DNA of 64,000 nucleotides from Schaalia suimastitidis DSM 15538 (GTDB lineage: Bacteria; Actinomycetota; Actinomycetes; Actinomycetales; Actinomycetaceae): the NCBI RefSeq assembly GCF_000429105.1, contig NZ_AUBF01000009.1:1-64000 (forward strand). Reading direction: 5' to 3'. The notes beneath the pieces were generated by a model. The model saw nothing but the letters and a program-made list of their open reading frames with translations. It ran no database searches and was not told the origin of the DNA. The position numbers and the translations under genes are program-made. How positions within the stretch are numbered: position 1 is the first letter of the stretch; every line of letters begins with the position of its first letter. Of the stretch, positions 45,394-53,501 are shown piece by piece.

Positions 45394-45407
45394 GTATCAG
45401 CTGATAC
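45394..45407 (+). promoter_or_regulatory. Palindrome overlapping a -10 box upstream of rpfB
   Basis: GTATCAGCTGATAC is a perfect 14-bp palindrome 55 bp before the rpfB start. TAGTAT (45392-45397), a TANNNT-type -10 box, overlaps its left half, so a bound regulator would block transcription. Confidence 0.55.
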
Positions 45408-45462
45408 CGCAACACCCAGCGTGCCGGAGGACACGAGTGCTTCCTACAAGGTCTGGAGTTAT

Positions 45463-46581
45463 ATGAACCTGCGACGCCCCACGCGACGTACTGTCCTCAC
45501 CGCCTCAGCAGCATCCGCTGCAGCCATTATCGCTATCGCCTCAGCAGGTGCGATAGCTGCCCATCGTGAAGTAGTCGTCGAAGTAGATGGCGTCAGCGTC
45601 CCAGTCACCGGGTTCTTTTCCGATGTCCAAGGCGCACTCTCAACCGCAGGTATTAATCTTGGTCAGCACGACCAAGTGGCACCAGCTCTGGCTGAAACAG
45701 TCAGTGACGGTGACACCGTTGTTGTACGTTCAGCAAGCGAATACTCCATGACCATTGATGGTGAGAATGTCTCCGCATGGTCTACCGCAACCAATATCTC
45801 CGACGTGATCGGTGATGTCCTGGCTGACGGGGCGACGGTTGCCATGCCTGCTGACCGTTCCACAGAACGTGCACAGCTTCCACTTCAGGCAACAAGCGAA
45901 GGTATCGTGGTCAACGCTGACGGACAAAGTGTTATCGTCAACGTTGAACCTACCGCAACCACTGACGAAATACTTGCAGCAGCAGGTGTCACCGCCTCGC
46001 CTATCGACCAGGTTTCCTTCACCCGTGAAGGCCAAACACTGACGGTAAATGTCACCCGTGTCATGCGCGGCACTGTCGTTGAAACAGAAGAACTGGCGTT
46101 CACCACTGAAGAACGTCAAGACGACACCCTCACCGTGGGCACGACGAAGGTCCTCCAAGAAGGGGCCAACGGCAGTGTGAATCGCACCTACTACCGTCAA
46201 AGCGTCAATGGTGTCAATACAGTGGACGTCTTGGTCTCGGAAGAACGAACCGAGCCCGTGAACAAGATCGTGGCCGTCGGTACGAAAGCGGCAACCACGA
46301 CATCGTCCACATCTACGACAACCTCAAGCACGACCGTAGCGTCAGGTGACGTATGGGCCGCGTTGGCACGCTGCGAATCAGGTGGCAATCCAACGACGAA
46401 TACCGGTAACGGCTACTACGGCATGTATCAATTCTCCTTGCCCACGTGGCGTTCCGTGGGCGGTACAGGCCTGCCTTCAGAGGCAAGTGCTGAGGAACAA
46501 ACGATGCGCGCTCAGATCCTGCAGGCACGTTCCGGTTGGGGGCAGTGGCCCGCCTGCGCAGCTAAACTCGGCCTGCTCTGA
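45463..46581 (+). CDS. rpfB: Resuscitation-promoting factor, RpfB type
   Basis: About 372 residues. A signal segment (~1-35, LRRPTRRTVLTASAASAAAIIAIASAG) is followed by DUF348 repeats (VEVDGVSVPV.., MTIDGENVSAWST.., IVVNADGQSVIVNV), a G5 domain (~215-285), a Thr/Ser linker and a C-terminal Rpf lysozyme-like domain (DVWAALARCESGGNPTTNTGNGYYGMYQFS) with the catalytic Glu in CESGGN. Rpf proteins cut peptidoglycan and restart growth of dormant cells. ATG 45463 has GGAG 4 nt upstream; GTG 45421 is the longer alternative. Synteny tatD-rpfB-(paralogue)-rsmA-ispE agrees with RpfB. Confidence 0.93.
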   Translation: MNLRRPTRRTVLTASAASAAAIIAIASAGAIAAHREVVVEVDGVSVPVTGFFSDVQGALSTAGINLGQHDQVAPALAETVSDGDTVVVRSASEYSMTIDGENVSAWSTATNISDVIGDVLADGATVAMPADRSTERAQLPLQATSEGIVVNADGQSVIVNVEPTATTDEILAAAGVTASPIDQVSFTREGQTLTVNVTRVMRGTVVETEELAFTTEERQDDTLTVGTTKVLQEGANGSVNRTYYRQSVNGVNTVDVLVSEERTEPVNKIVAVGTKAATTTSSTSTTTSSTTVASGDVWAALARCESGGNPTTNTGNGYYGMYQFSLPTWRSVGGTGLPSEASAEEQTMRAQILQARSGWGQWPACAAKLGLL

Positions 46582-46587
46582 GTTTGC

Positions 46588-46725
46588 CATTGCGCTAGTG
46601 CAATGACGGCGACTGTGTCGTCCCTAGCGTCATAGATACAGTGGTGAAAGGCTGTACGGATTTCGTGCCTCGACAACGTGCAGCCTTTCATTCACCTTTC
46701 ACGTTTATAACGAAACGATTACAAT
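46588..46725 (+). promoter_or_regulatory. Structured leader and promoter between the two rpf genes
   Basis: Hairpin 1 is CATTGC (46588-46593) with GCAATG (46600-46605). Hairpin 2 is TGAAAGGCTG (46645-46654) with CAGCCTTTCA (46681-46690), a perfect 10-bp stem around 26 nt. The same 5' arm, GTGAAAGG (46644-46651), can instead pair with CCTTTCAC (46695-46702). TACAAT (46720-46725) is a good -10 box for the second gene. The c-di-AMP (ydaO) riboswitch often seen before rpf genes was looked for and is not recognisable. Confidence 0.5.
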
Positions 46726-46778
46726 CGCTATGTCCGCGCAACGCGTGGAGCCAGAAATGGCAGGACTACAGGAGTTAT

Positions 46779-48146
46779 ATGCCCGTGCTTGAGACGATAC
46801 TCGATCGCTACCAGCCCACCCGCCGATGGGTGCTGGCCTGCTCAGCTGCCGCCTCGCTTCTCATCGTCGGCACCGCAGCAGCAGATGTGATCGCCTCCAA
46901 GTCCGAAGTTACCCTGGAAATTGACGGTGTTGCAATGCCAGTAACGACCTGGCAAGATACGGCAGGTGGCGTCCTTGATGCTGCTGGTATCACAGTAGGC
47001 GCCCATGACCTTGTCCTGCCAGCCCTTAACGAAACCGTTGGCGACGGTGATGTCGTCGTTGTCCGCACAGCGCACCCCTACACCCTCACTATTGACGGGC
47101 AGGCGCAAACCGTGTGGAGCACCGCCGCCAATGCTGAGGCAATCCTTACTGATGCGGGCAGCTTCGGTAACTCAATCCACCTAGCCGCCGATCGTTCAGC
47201 TAGCCGTGGAACTCCCATTCCACTGGTTGCCACCACGAAATCCATTAACGTCTCCGTTGCCAACACCGATCAACTTATTACCGCTGAACCTGGCATTGAT
47301 GCACGTACAGCCCTAGAAAACGCGGGCATTACTGTGTCCCCCATTGATCGCGTGACCGTGAGCTATGACAGTGCCGGCCTGCACATCAATGTTGACCAAG
47401 TACAACGAGGTGCTGCCGTACGCACCGAAGAAACCCCATTCTCTGTCACTGAAACCCCCAGTACTGATCTATTCCAAGGCGAACGCGTAGTCCAAACAGC
47501 AGGTGTCGTGGGCATCACCGAAAAAGACGTATGGCACGAAACAGTCAACGGGCAAGATACACACCTGGTAGAAACCGGCACCCGTAGCACCACCGAAGCG
47601 GTCAACGAAGTAGTGCTGGTCGGCACCAAGGAAGTGACCCCTGAAGCGCTCATCGCGGCAGGCATCGACCCGAAGGCCACATTGGAAGAAGGTACCGAGG
47701 CTAACGGTAATGCGTCAATCCGTTACCGTGCACGCCTGGGGACCCTGTCGACATCGGCAGAAATTGCCGCCATTGTGGGCGATAGCGATTCCTCTGAGGC
47801 GGCAGCTGCCGCCATGTCTGCGGGTGTGCCACTGGTGTACTCCGGTGAAGACCCCAAGGCAATCGCCCAGACGATGGTAGCGGCCCGCGGCTGGGATGAC
47901 TCGCAATTCCAATGCCTCGTCGTGCTGTGGCAGCGTGAAAGCGGATGGAATCCCTACGCTGAAAACCGATCCTCAGGCGCCTACGGTATTCCGCAATCAC
48001 TGCCAGGGTCGAAGATGGCCTCGGCAGGTGCTGACTGGCGCACAAACCCCGCTACCCAAATTACCTGGGGTCTGGGATATATTGCGGGTCGTTACGGTAC
48101 GCCTTGCGGCGCACTTGCTCACTCGAATTCTGTGGGATGGTACTGA
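46779..48146 (+). CDS. Rpf-like muralytic protein with DUF348, G5 and transglycosylase-type domain
   Basis: About 455 residues, a tandem paralogue of rpfB. It has a signal segment (~1-35, PTRRWVLACSAAASLLIVG), DUF348 repeats (LEIDGVAMPVTTWQ.., LTIDGQAQTVWST.., INVSVANTDQLITAEPG), a G5 domain (~220-290) and a C-terminal domain of ~90 residues with CLVVLWQRESGWNPYAENRSSGAYGIPQS, resembling SLT-type transglycosylases more than the Rpf fold. The Glu in RESGWN is the likely catalytic acid. It shares an 11-bp start context (GGAGTTATATG) with rpfB. The frame opens at 46641, within the leader. Confidence 0.88.
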   Translation: MPVLETILDRYQPTRRWVLACSAAASLLIVGTAAADVIASKSEVTLEIDGVAMPVTTWQDTAGGVLDAAGITVGAHDLVLPALNETVGDGDVVVVRTAHPYTLTIDGQAQTVWSTAANAEAILTDAGSFGNSIHLAADRSASRGTPIPLVATTKSINVSVANTDQLITAEPGIDARTALENAGITVSPIDRVTVSYDSAGLHINVDQVQRGAAVRTEETPFSVTETPSTDLFQGERVVQTAGVVGITEKDVWHETVNGQDTHLVETGTRSTTEAVNEVVLVGTKEVTPEALIAAGIDPKATLEEGTEANGNASIRYRARLGTLSTSAEIAAIVGDSDSSEAAAAAMSAGVPLVYSGEDPKAIAQTMVAARGWDDSQFQCLVVLWQRESGWNPYAENRSSGAYGIPQSLPGSKMASAGADWRTNPATQITWGLGYIAGRYGTPCGALAHSNSVGWY

Positions 48147-48192
48147 TCCTGCGCAGCACACGTGCAGGTGCGGCGACCCCCATCGTGTCCAC

Positions 48193-48204
48193 TAGACTTT
48201 ATCT
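48193..48204 (+). promoter_or_regulatory. Leaderless -10 box of rsmA
   Basis: TAGACT (48193-48198) is 6 nt before the GTG at 48205, the same box as for metG. The rsmA message is probably leaderless. Confidence 0.55.
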
Positions 48205-49254
48205 GTGACCCCAGTACCACCAGCCAGCCCCAAGCCGCATAAGAATCGGCGCCTCGACGCCACCCTGCCTCCAGGTGCACAGCCATCCGACAGCGGGCTT
48301 TTGGGGCCAATTGAAATCAAAGCCATCGCTGATGCCTTGGGGATACGACCCACCAAAGTCTTAGGACAAAACTTTGTTCACGATGCTGGAACGGTGCGTC
48401 GGATCGTCCGCGCGGCGGAAGTCGTGGCAACCGATGATGTCATTGAGGTTGGCCCAGGATTAGGGTCCCTGACCCTGGCTCTCTTAGAAACAGGTGCGCA
48501 TGTGCGTGCCGTTGAGATCGACCCACCACTTGCGCTCGCGCTGCCCGAAACCGTGCGCGCCCGTATGCCCGAGGCGGTTTCGCGTTTTTCTGTGGTCCTT
48601 CGCGATGCCATGACCGTGCGCAGCGTCAATGACCTGATCCCTGACCAGCTACAGGCCGAACAGGATGGGAGCGAGGCAAAGGCTACGATTGCCCCCAATA
48701 AACTCGTGGCAAATCTTCCCTATAACGTTGCTGTCCCCGTTCTGCTGTCGATGCTGGAACACCTCCCCACGCTGACTGACGTCCTCGTGATGGTCCAAGC
48801 AGAAGTTGCAGACCGCCTCGCCGCGCAACCAGGAAGCCGAACCTACGGTGTCCCATCGGTGAAAGCAGCCTGGTATGGGCAGGCTGAACGTGCTGGAACC
48901 ATTGGCCGCAGCGTCTTTTGGCCCGTCCCCAATGTTGACTCCGCCCTTGTCCGGCTGCGCAGAAATCACGAGCCGCGAGGTGACGAAGCCCTACGCCTCG
49001 CAACATTCGAAGTGTGCGATGTTGCTTTTGGGCAGCGACGCAAAACCCTGCGCGCAGCAATGCGGACCTGGGCAGGTAGTACCGAGGCGGCCAACCTTCT
49101 GCTGGAAAAAGCTGATGTCGACCCGTCGGTTCGTGGCGAGACACTGGGAATTGAACAATTTGTCCGCATCGGTCGTGCACTTCTTGATCTACGTGCTGAG
49201 GGCGTCATTGCTCCTGCAGTGACACAGGGATCGCGAGGCCATGCTCATGCGTGA
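48205..49254 (+). CDS. rsmA: 16S rRNA (adenine-1518/1519-N6)-dimethyltransferase
   Basis: RsmA/KsgA dimethylates two adenines in the 3' end of 16S rRNA; its loss confers kasugamycin resistance. 349 residues with motif I VIEVGPGLGSLTLALLE, the adenine site NLPYNVAVPVLL and VFWPVPNVDSALVRL. The N-terminal extension of ~45 residues is Pro-rich. Its end overlaps ispE by 14 bp. Confidence 0.96.
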   Translation: MTPVPPASPKPHKNRRLDATLPPGAQPSDSGLLGPIEIKAIADALGIRPTKVLGQNFVHDAGTVRRIVRAAEVVATDDVIEVGPGLGSLTLALLETGAHVRAVEIDPPLALALPETVRARMPEAVSRFSVVLRDAMTVRSVNDLIPDQLQAEQDGSEAKATIAPNKLVANLPYNVAVPVLLSMLEHLPTLTDVLVMVQAEVADRLAAQPGSRTYGVPSVKAAWYGQAERAGTIGRSVFWPVPNVDSALVRLRRNHEPRGDEALRLATFEVCDVAFGQRRKTLRAAMRTWAGSTEAANLLLEKADVDPSVRGETLGIEQFVRIGRALLDLRAEGVIAPAVTQGSRGHAHA

Positions 49255-50230
49255 AGTCACCGCATCAGCCCCAGGGAAAGTCAATCTCACCTTGCACGTA
49301 GGGGCGCCGACCGATGACGGCTACCACCCGCTGGTGACCGTCTTTGAGGCAGTCAATATTCGTGAAACCGTGACTGTGCGCACGAAACGCCAGCCAGGGA
49401 TCAGTGTCGAAACAACCGCTTACCTCCCTGACGGCACATGTGATCAGCGCACAACTGCGGCACTGGCGACACTGCCACCCAATGAACACCTCGCTGTGCG
49501 CGCTGCGAAAATCCTCCAACGCCTCGCCATGGCAACCCCGTGGGCACAGACTGCAGCAGGACTGACCATCACCGTCGACAAACGCGTACCTATGGCGGGC
49601 GGCATGGCCGGCGGGTCTGCAGATGCCGCCGCCGCACTGCTTGCCTGTAACGAGCTATGGGACCTGGGCTTGGACGGCGAGGAACTCCAAGTGATCGGGC
49701 GCACCCTCGGTGCTGATGTGCCCGCCTGCCTCGTCGGTGGTATCGCTCTGGGTACCGGACGCGGTGACCATCTGCAGGTCCTGACTCAAGCCCACGAAAC
49801 CACAGACCCCTGCCATCACTGGGTATTCGCAATGGCTCACCAGGGACTGTCAACCCCAGAAGTATTTCGCGCCCTCGACGCCGCAGGTGGCCCCGGAGGA
49901 GCTTGGTCGCGCCTCGAAAAGCCGTCTGAACAGGTCATTGGAGCTCTCACGGGCAGCGCCGAAGCGCTTGCTCCCCACCTCCACAACGACCTGCAGACGA
50001 CCGCTATCGCGATGCGTCCAGAATTGGCAGCAACCGTGGAAGCGGCCCGCAACGCGGGGGCGATCGGTGTTGTCCTGTCGGGCTCAGGTCCCACCGTAGC
50101 CGCCTTATGCACCACCTCAGATGACGCAAGGGCTGTGGCGATGCGCCTGACTCAGGCTCCGCAGGTGAGCGCCGTTGCACTTACCTCGGGTCCAGCAGTG
50201 GGCGCACGGATCGAAAGTGCGCAGTATTAA
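49241..50230 (+). CDS. ispE: 4-(cytidine-5'-diphospho)-2-C-methyl-D-erythritol kinase
   Basis: Kinase of the non-mevalonate isoprenoid pathway, 329 residues, GHMP fold. It has SAPGKVNLTLHVGAPTDDGYHPL, the glycine-rich ATP loop VPMAGGMAGGSADAAAALLA and LSGSGPTVAALC at the C-terminus. ATG 49241 has GAGG 4 nt upstream; ATG 49247 is an alternative. Overlap with rsmA and a 1-bp gap to the ABC-F gene show a tight operon. Confidence 0.96.
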   Translation: MLMREVTASAPGKVNLTLHVGAPTDDGYHPLVTVFEAVNIRETVTVRTKRQPGISVETTAYLPDGTCDQRTTAALATLPPNEHLAVRAAKILQRLAMATPWAQTAAGLTITVDKRVPMAGGMAGGSADAAAALLACNELWDLGLDGEELQVIGRTLGADVPACLVGGIALGTGRGDHLQVLTQAHETTDPCHHWVFAMAHQGLSTPEVFRALDAAGGPGGAWSRLEKPSEQVIGALTGSAEALAPHLHNDLQTTAIAMRPELAATVEAARNAGAIGVVLSGSGPTVAALCTTSDDARAVAMRLTQAPQVSAVALTSGPAVGARIESAQY

Positions 50231-50231
50231 A

Positions 50232-52118
50232 ATGGCTCATCTTCTTGGCACACAAGACCTTTTTGCGCTCGCAGGGTCACGACACCTTCTTGCCGATGTC
50301 AACGTCAGCGTTGAGGATTCCTCACGTATCGGCATCCTCGGCCCAAATGGCGCGGGAAAATCAACCCTTCTGCGCCTGATTGCCGGTCGTGTCGCACCCG
50401 ATGGCGGTCGTCTGGTCACCCGTGAGGGACTGCAGATAACGATGCTGGACCAGCACGATACCCTGAGCGGTAGTGACACCGTGATTGAGGCAATCCACCC
50501 TGGTCTTGAGCACTACCAGTGGGCAACAAATCCGACGATTAGGGATATCCATACGGGCCTCCTCGGTGGCCTCGACCTTTCGGCGCGTATCGACACTCTG
50601 TCTGGTGGACAGAAACGGCGCGTCGCGCTGGCAAAAGTCCTTGCATGCGAGGCTGACGTTGTGTGTCTTGACGAACCCACGAACCATTTAGACGTTGAAG
50701 GCGTCGCCTGGCTTGCAGCCCACCTTAATGCGCGTTTTGCCCGCCCAGGTGCCGTCGGCGCATTACTTGCCGTCACACACGACCGCTGGTTCCTTGACGC
50801 CGTATGTGAACATATTTGGGAGGTTGTTCCTGGGATCGACCCGGGTGGGTCACGTCCACAAATCCCCGGACACGTAGAGATCTATGATGGCTCATACGCC
50901 GCCTACACCCTCGCCCGCGCGGAACGGGCCCGCCAAGCAGACGTAGCAGCTCAAAAACGCGCGAATCTGCTGACAAAAGAGTTAGCGTGGCTGCGACGCG
51001 GCGCACCCGCCCGCACATCGAAACCAAAATTTCATATCGCCGCCGCTGAGGCGCTCATTGCCGACGTGCCGCCGCCACGCGATACGGTTGAATTAGTGCG
51101 CATGGCCAGTGCTCGCTTAGGTAAAGATGTGGTGGACCTTGAGTCGGTGACTGTTTCCTTTACCGACGAGGTCGGCAGGGAACGCACACTTTTGAATGAC
51201 ATCACCTGGCGCCTTGCCCCTGGGGAACGGGTTGGTATTGTGGGCGTCAACGGTGCGGGAAAAACAACCCTCCTCAATCTTGTGCGTGGCAATATGATGC
51301 CCAACACTGGTCGCGTGAAACGCGGAAAAACGGTGCGTATTGCCACGTTGTCGCAGGAAACGCACGAACTTGATGCCCTTGCCGATATGCGCGTTGTCGA
51401 GGCGGTGGCGGTCGTTGCGCAGGTCGTGACGGTTGGCGGGAAGGAAGTAACCGCCTCGCAAATGACCGAGCGTATGGGCTTTACCCGTGAACGCGCGTGG
51501 AGTCGTGTTGGCGAAATATCTGGTGGTGAGCGGCGTCGCCTTCAATTGATGCGGCTAATGATGTCGGAACCGAATGTGTTGCTCCTTGACGAGCCGACCA
51601 ACGATCTTGACACTGATACGTTGGCGGCGATGGAGGATCTGCTTGACGCATTCCCAGGTACCCTGGTCGTGGTCAGTCACGATCGCTATCTCCTTGAACG
51701 AGTGACTGATCATCAAGTGGCGTTGCTGGGTGATGGCGCATTACGGGCATTGCCCGGTGGCGTTGAGCAATACCTTGCTTTGCGTGCCGAGGCCTCACGC
51801 AGCGTTGACCTTGCTCCTTCTGAAAGCGGTGTGGACGATGGTGACAGCATGCTCGGCAAGTTCGGTAAAACACCATCAGATTCTGCACAGCGGCGAGCAG
51901 CCAAGAAGGAAGCCGACAGGCTTGAACGGCGTCTAGAGAAGCTACGAGGCGAATACAGTAGCGTCGAGGAACGCATGGCCGTTGTTTCGCGTGCGGTTGC
52001 GACTCAGGCGGGTCTTTTGGATGAATTAACTGCGCTTTCTGCTCGCCACGACGCATTACGTGAGGACATTGAGGAATGTGAAATCGCATGGTTGGAAGCC
52101 GCGGAACTACTTGAATGA
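50232..52118 (+). CDS. ABC-F family ATPase (Uup type)
   Basis: About 628 residues, no membrane helices, two NBDs in one chain. Walker A is GPNGAGKSTLL and GVNGAGKTTLL, signatures LSGGQKRR and ISGGERRR, Walker B CLDEPTNHLD and LLDEPTNDLD. The linker (ELAWLRRGAPARTSKPKF) is the Uup-type P-site tether, and the C-terminus (~555-628) is a coiled coil. ABC-F proteins act on ribosomes; Uup relatives aid housekeeping translation or DNA-structure processing, so antibiotic protection is less likely. ATG 50232 comes one base after the ispE stop. Confidence 0.92.
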   Translation: MAHLLGTQDLFALAGSRHLLADVNVSVEDSSRIGILGPNGAGKSTLLRLIAGRVAPDGGRLVTREGLQITMLDQHDTLSGSDTVIEAIHPGLEHYQWATNPTIRDIHTGLLGGLDLSARIDTLSGGQKRRVALAKVLACEADVVCLDEPTNHLDVEGVAWLAAHLNARFARPGAVGALLAVTHDRWFLDAVCEHIWEVVPGIDPGGSRPQIPGHVEIYDGSYAAYTLARAERARQADVAAQKRANLLTKELAWLRRGAPARTSKPKFHIAAAEALIADVPPPRDTVELVRMASARLGKDVVDLESVTVSFTDEVGRERTLLNDITWRLAPGERVGIVGVNGAGKTTLLNLVRGNMMPNTGRVKRGKTVRIATLSQETHELDALADMRVVEAVAVVAQVVTVGGKEVTASQMTERMGFTRERAWSRVGEISGGERRRLQLMRLMMSEPNVLLLDEPTNDLDTDTLAAMEDLLDAFPGTLVVVSHDRYLLERVTDHQVALLGDGALRALPGGVEQYLALRAEASRSVDLAPSESGVDDGDSMLGKFGKTPSDSAQRRAAKKEADRLERRLEKLRGEYSSVEERMAVVSRAVATQAGLLDELTALSARHDALREDIEECEIAWLEAAELLE

Positions 52119-52340
52119 AATATTGGACGTTGATTTAGCGTAAATTGCCTATTTTGATCACACTGAATTAGGGCAAGTGGTTAATCTGGAACTCCCACAA
52201 TCGCCCGTGCTGGAAAATCCATCTTGACCTGCATTTATTTAGGTGCTGTGGCTGTGTGGTGTGTCGATAGTGTTCACTGGTAAATGAGGGTAAGTCACCA
52301 GGGCTTACGTAATTAAAAAATACCGCTGGAGGGAACAGAA

Positions 52341-52619
52341 ATGGCGACCACGCTTCCCCTGATTGTCGACTGCTCTGTCGATAGCTGCTCATACAACAAG
52401 ACCAAGCACTGCGGTGCAGCAGCCGTCACCATCGGCTACGCACAGACCTGCACAACCTTCATTCCTTTGTCCATCAAAGGTGGTATGGAAGACGCCTCCA
52501 CCTTTGTTGGTGCCTGCCAAATGGCTGACTGCACCCACAACTCGGGATTGGAGTGCACTGCTGAAGCTATTCGTGTCGGTGCACATACCGCCGACTGCCT
52601 CTCATACGAAGCACGTTAA
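52341..52619 (+). CDS. DUF1540 cysteine-rich protein
   Basis: 92 residues with eight cysteines in two similar halves (CSVDSCSYNKTKHC..C and CQMADCTHNSGLEC..C). This is the DUF1540 pattern, a small putative metal-binding module of unknown role, here as a tandem pair. GGAGGGAA precedes the ATG. It is a single gene closed by a strong terminator. The ~220 bp upstream show a GTAAG...CTTAC inverted repeat (near 52290-52308) but no recognisable operator. Confidence 0.88.
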   Translation: MATTLPLIVDCSVDSCSYNKTKHCGAAAVTIGYAQTCTTFIPLSIKGGMEDASTFVGACQMADCTHNSGLECTAEAIRVGAHTADCLSYEAR

Positions 52620-52657
52620 ATGGTGCGACATGCAGGACTGTGTCAGCAGTTCCGCAC

Positions 52658-52695
52658 AGCAGAGGGGTTCCGACGACAGTCGGAACCCCTCTGCT
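52658..52695 (+). terminator. Terminator of the DUF1540 gene
   Basis: A perfect 17-bp stem, AGCAGAGGGGTTCCGAC with GTCGGAACCCCTCTGCT, has a 4-nt loop and is followed by GCTTT. Confidence 0.92.
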
Positions 52696-52813
52696 GCTTT
52701 CACACTTGCCAACGGATTTGAAGGGGTACGTGTCCATTTGCGCGGGTGAAGATAATGACCTTAGTGCCCCTGCCTGTGTGATGTGTGGAGGTGTATCTAT
52801 GACGGGGTGTTTT

Positions 52814-53335
52814 CTATGAAGCGGGCGCTTCAAAGGGAAGCAGTAGTGGCCGCAACAGCATCCCAAGTTGCTCCAAGTCACTAGGAGGAAGTGCCGACAG
52901 AATATGTCGTTCGCAGGAAAGGAGCGTTTCCAATGCGCCATCTACACGTTCTCGCCCACGGTCGGTCAGGGTAACGGTGACCGTGCGACGATCCTCCGCG
53001 CTGCGGGAACGGTCGACAAGCCCTTGTGCCTCAAGGCGGTCAATCCGATTCGTCATCGTTCCTGAGGACACTAAAAGCTCAGCCATGAGCGCGCCTGGTG
53101 TGAGTGCATAAGGGCTGCCGGCACGTCGAAGTGCCGACAAGACATCAAATTCCCAGGGTTCAAGGCCATGGTCCGCGAAGGCTGCGCGTCGCTCTAAGTC
53201 AAGATGGCGGGCCAGGCGTGACACGCGCGAGAGCACCAGCATGGGAGAGGTGTCCATATCGGGGCGTTCGCGGGCCCACGAGTCAACGATACGATCGACT
53301 TCATCTGGTGTGTCGTTATGAGGCGCAGGCGTCAT
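52814..53335 (-). CDS. MarR-family transcriptional regulator
   Basis: 173 residues with a winged helix (LTPGALMAELLVSSGTMTNRIDRLEAQGLVDR) and the beta-wing SAEDRRTVTVTLTDRGRERV, flanked by dimerisation helices. It is divergent from the nucleoside-uptake operon, which it may control, along with itself. On this strand TATCTT ends 6 nt before the ATG, so the message may be leaderless. TCAAGAT direct repeats overlap that box. The ligand is unknown. Confidence 0.9.
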   Translation of the reverse strand: MTPAPHNDTPDEVDRIVDSWARERPDMDTSPMLVLSRVSRLARHLDLERRAAFADHGLEPWEFDVLSALRRAGSPYALTPGALMAELLVSSGTMTNRIDRLEAQGLVDRSRSAEDRRTVTVTLTDRGRERVDGALETLLSCERHILSALPPSDLEQLGMLLRPLLLPFEAPAS

Positions 53336-53339
53336 GTCT

Positions 53340-53398
53340 TCAAGATAGTCGATGTCAAGATGTGATGCCTATTAAGTAAACGGTTGCAAAACGGTTAC
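53340..53398. promoter_or_regulatory. Operator region between marR and the nucleoside operon
   Basis: Two direct repeats of TCAAGAT (53340-53346 and 53355-53361, 15 bp apart) overlap the marR -10 box. Farther on, AAACGGTTGC (53378-53387) and AAACGGTTAC (53389-53398) repeat with an 11-bp period, one helical turn, on the operon side. The first pair suits MarR itself, the second a separate regulator. Confidence 0.5.
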
Positions 53399-53501
53399 GA
53401 AGGCCACAGATCCCCTCAGTTGCATCTACGATTGAATGCTATGGCGGAACACTCTTCCGCCGACTGACCACCCACGACAGTGATCCCAGGAGGCCGACAC
53501 C

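Noticed and set aside
46582-46778. c-di-AMP (ydaO) riboswitch before the second rpf gene
   Set aside because: The conserved GGGGAA-type core and closing helices were looked for and not found; only unassigned hairpins are reported.
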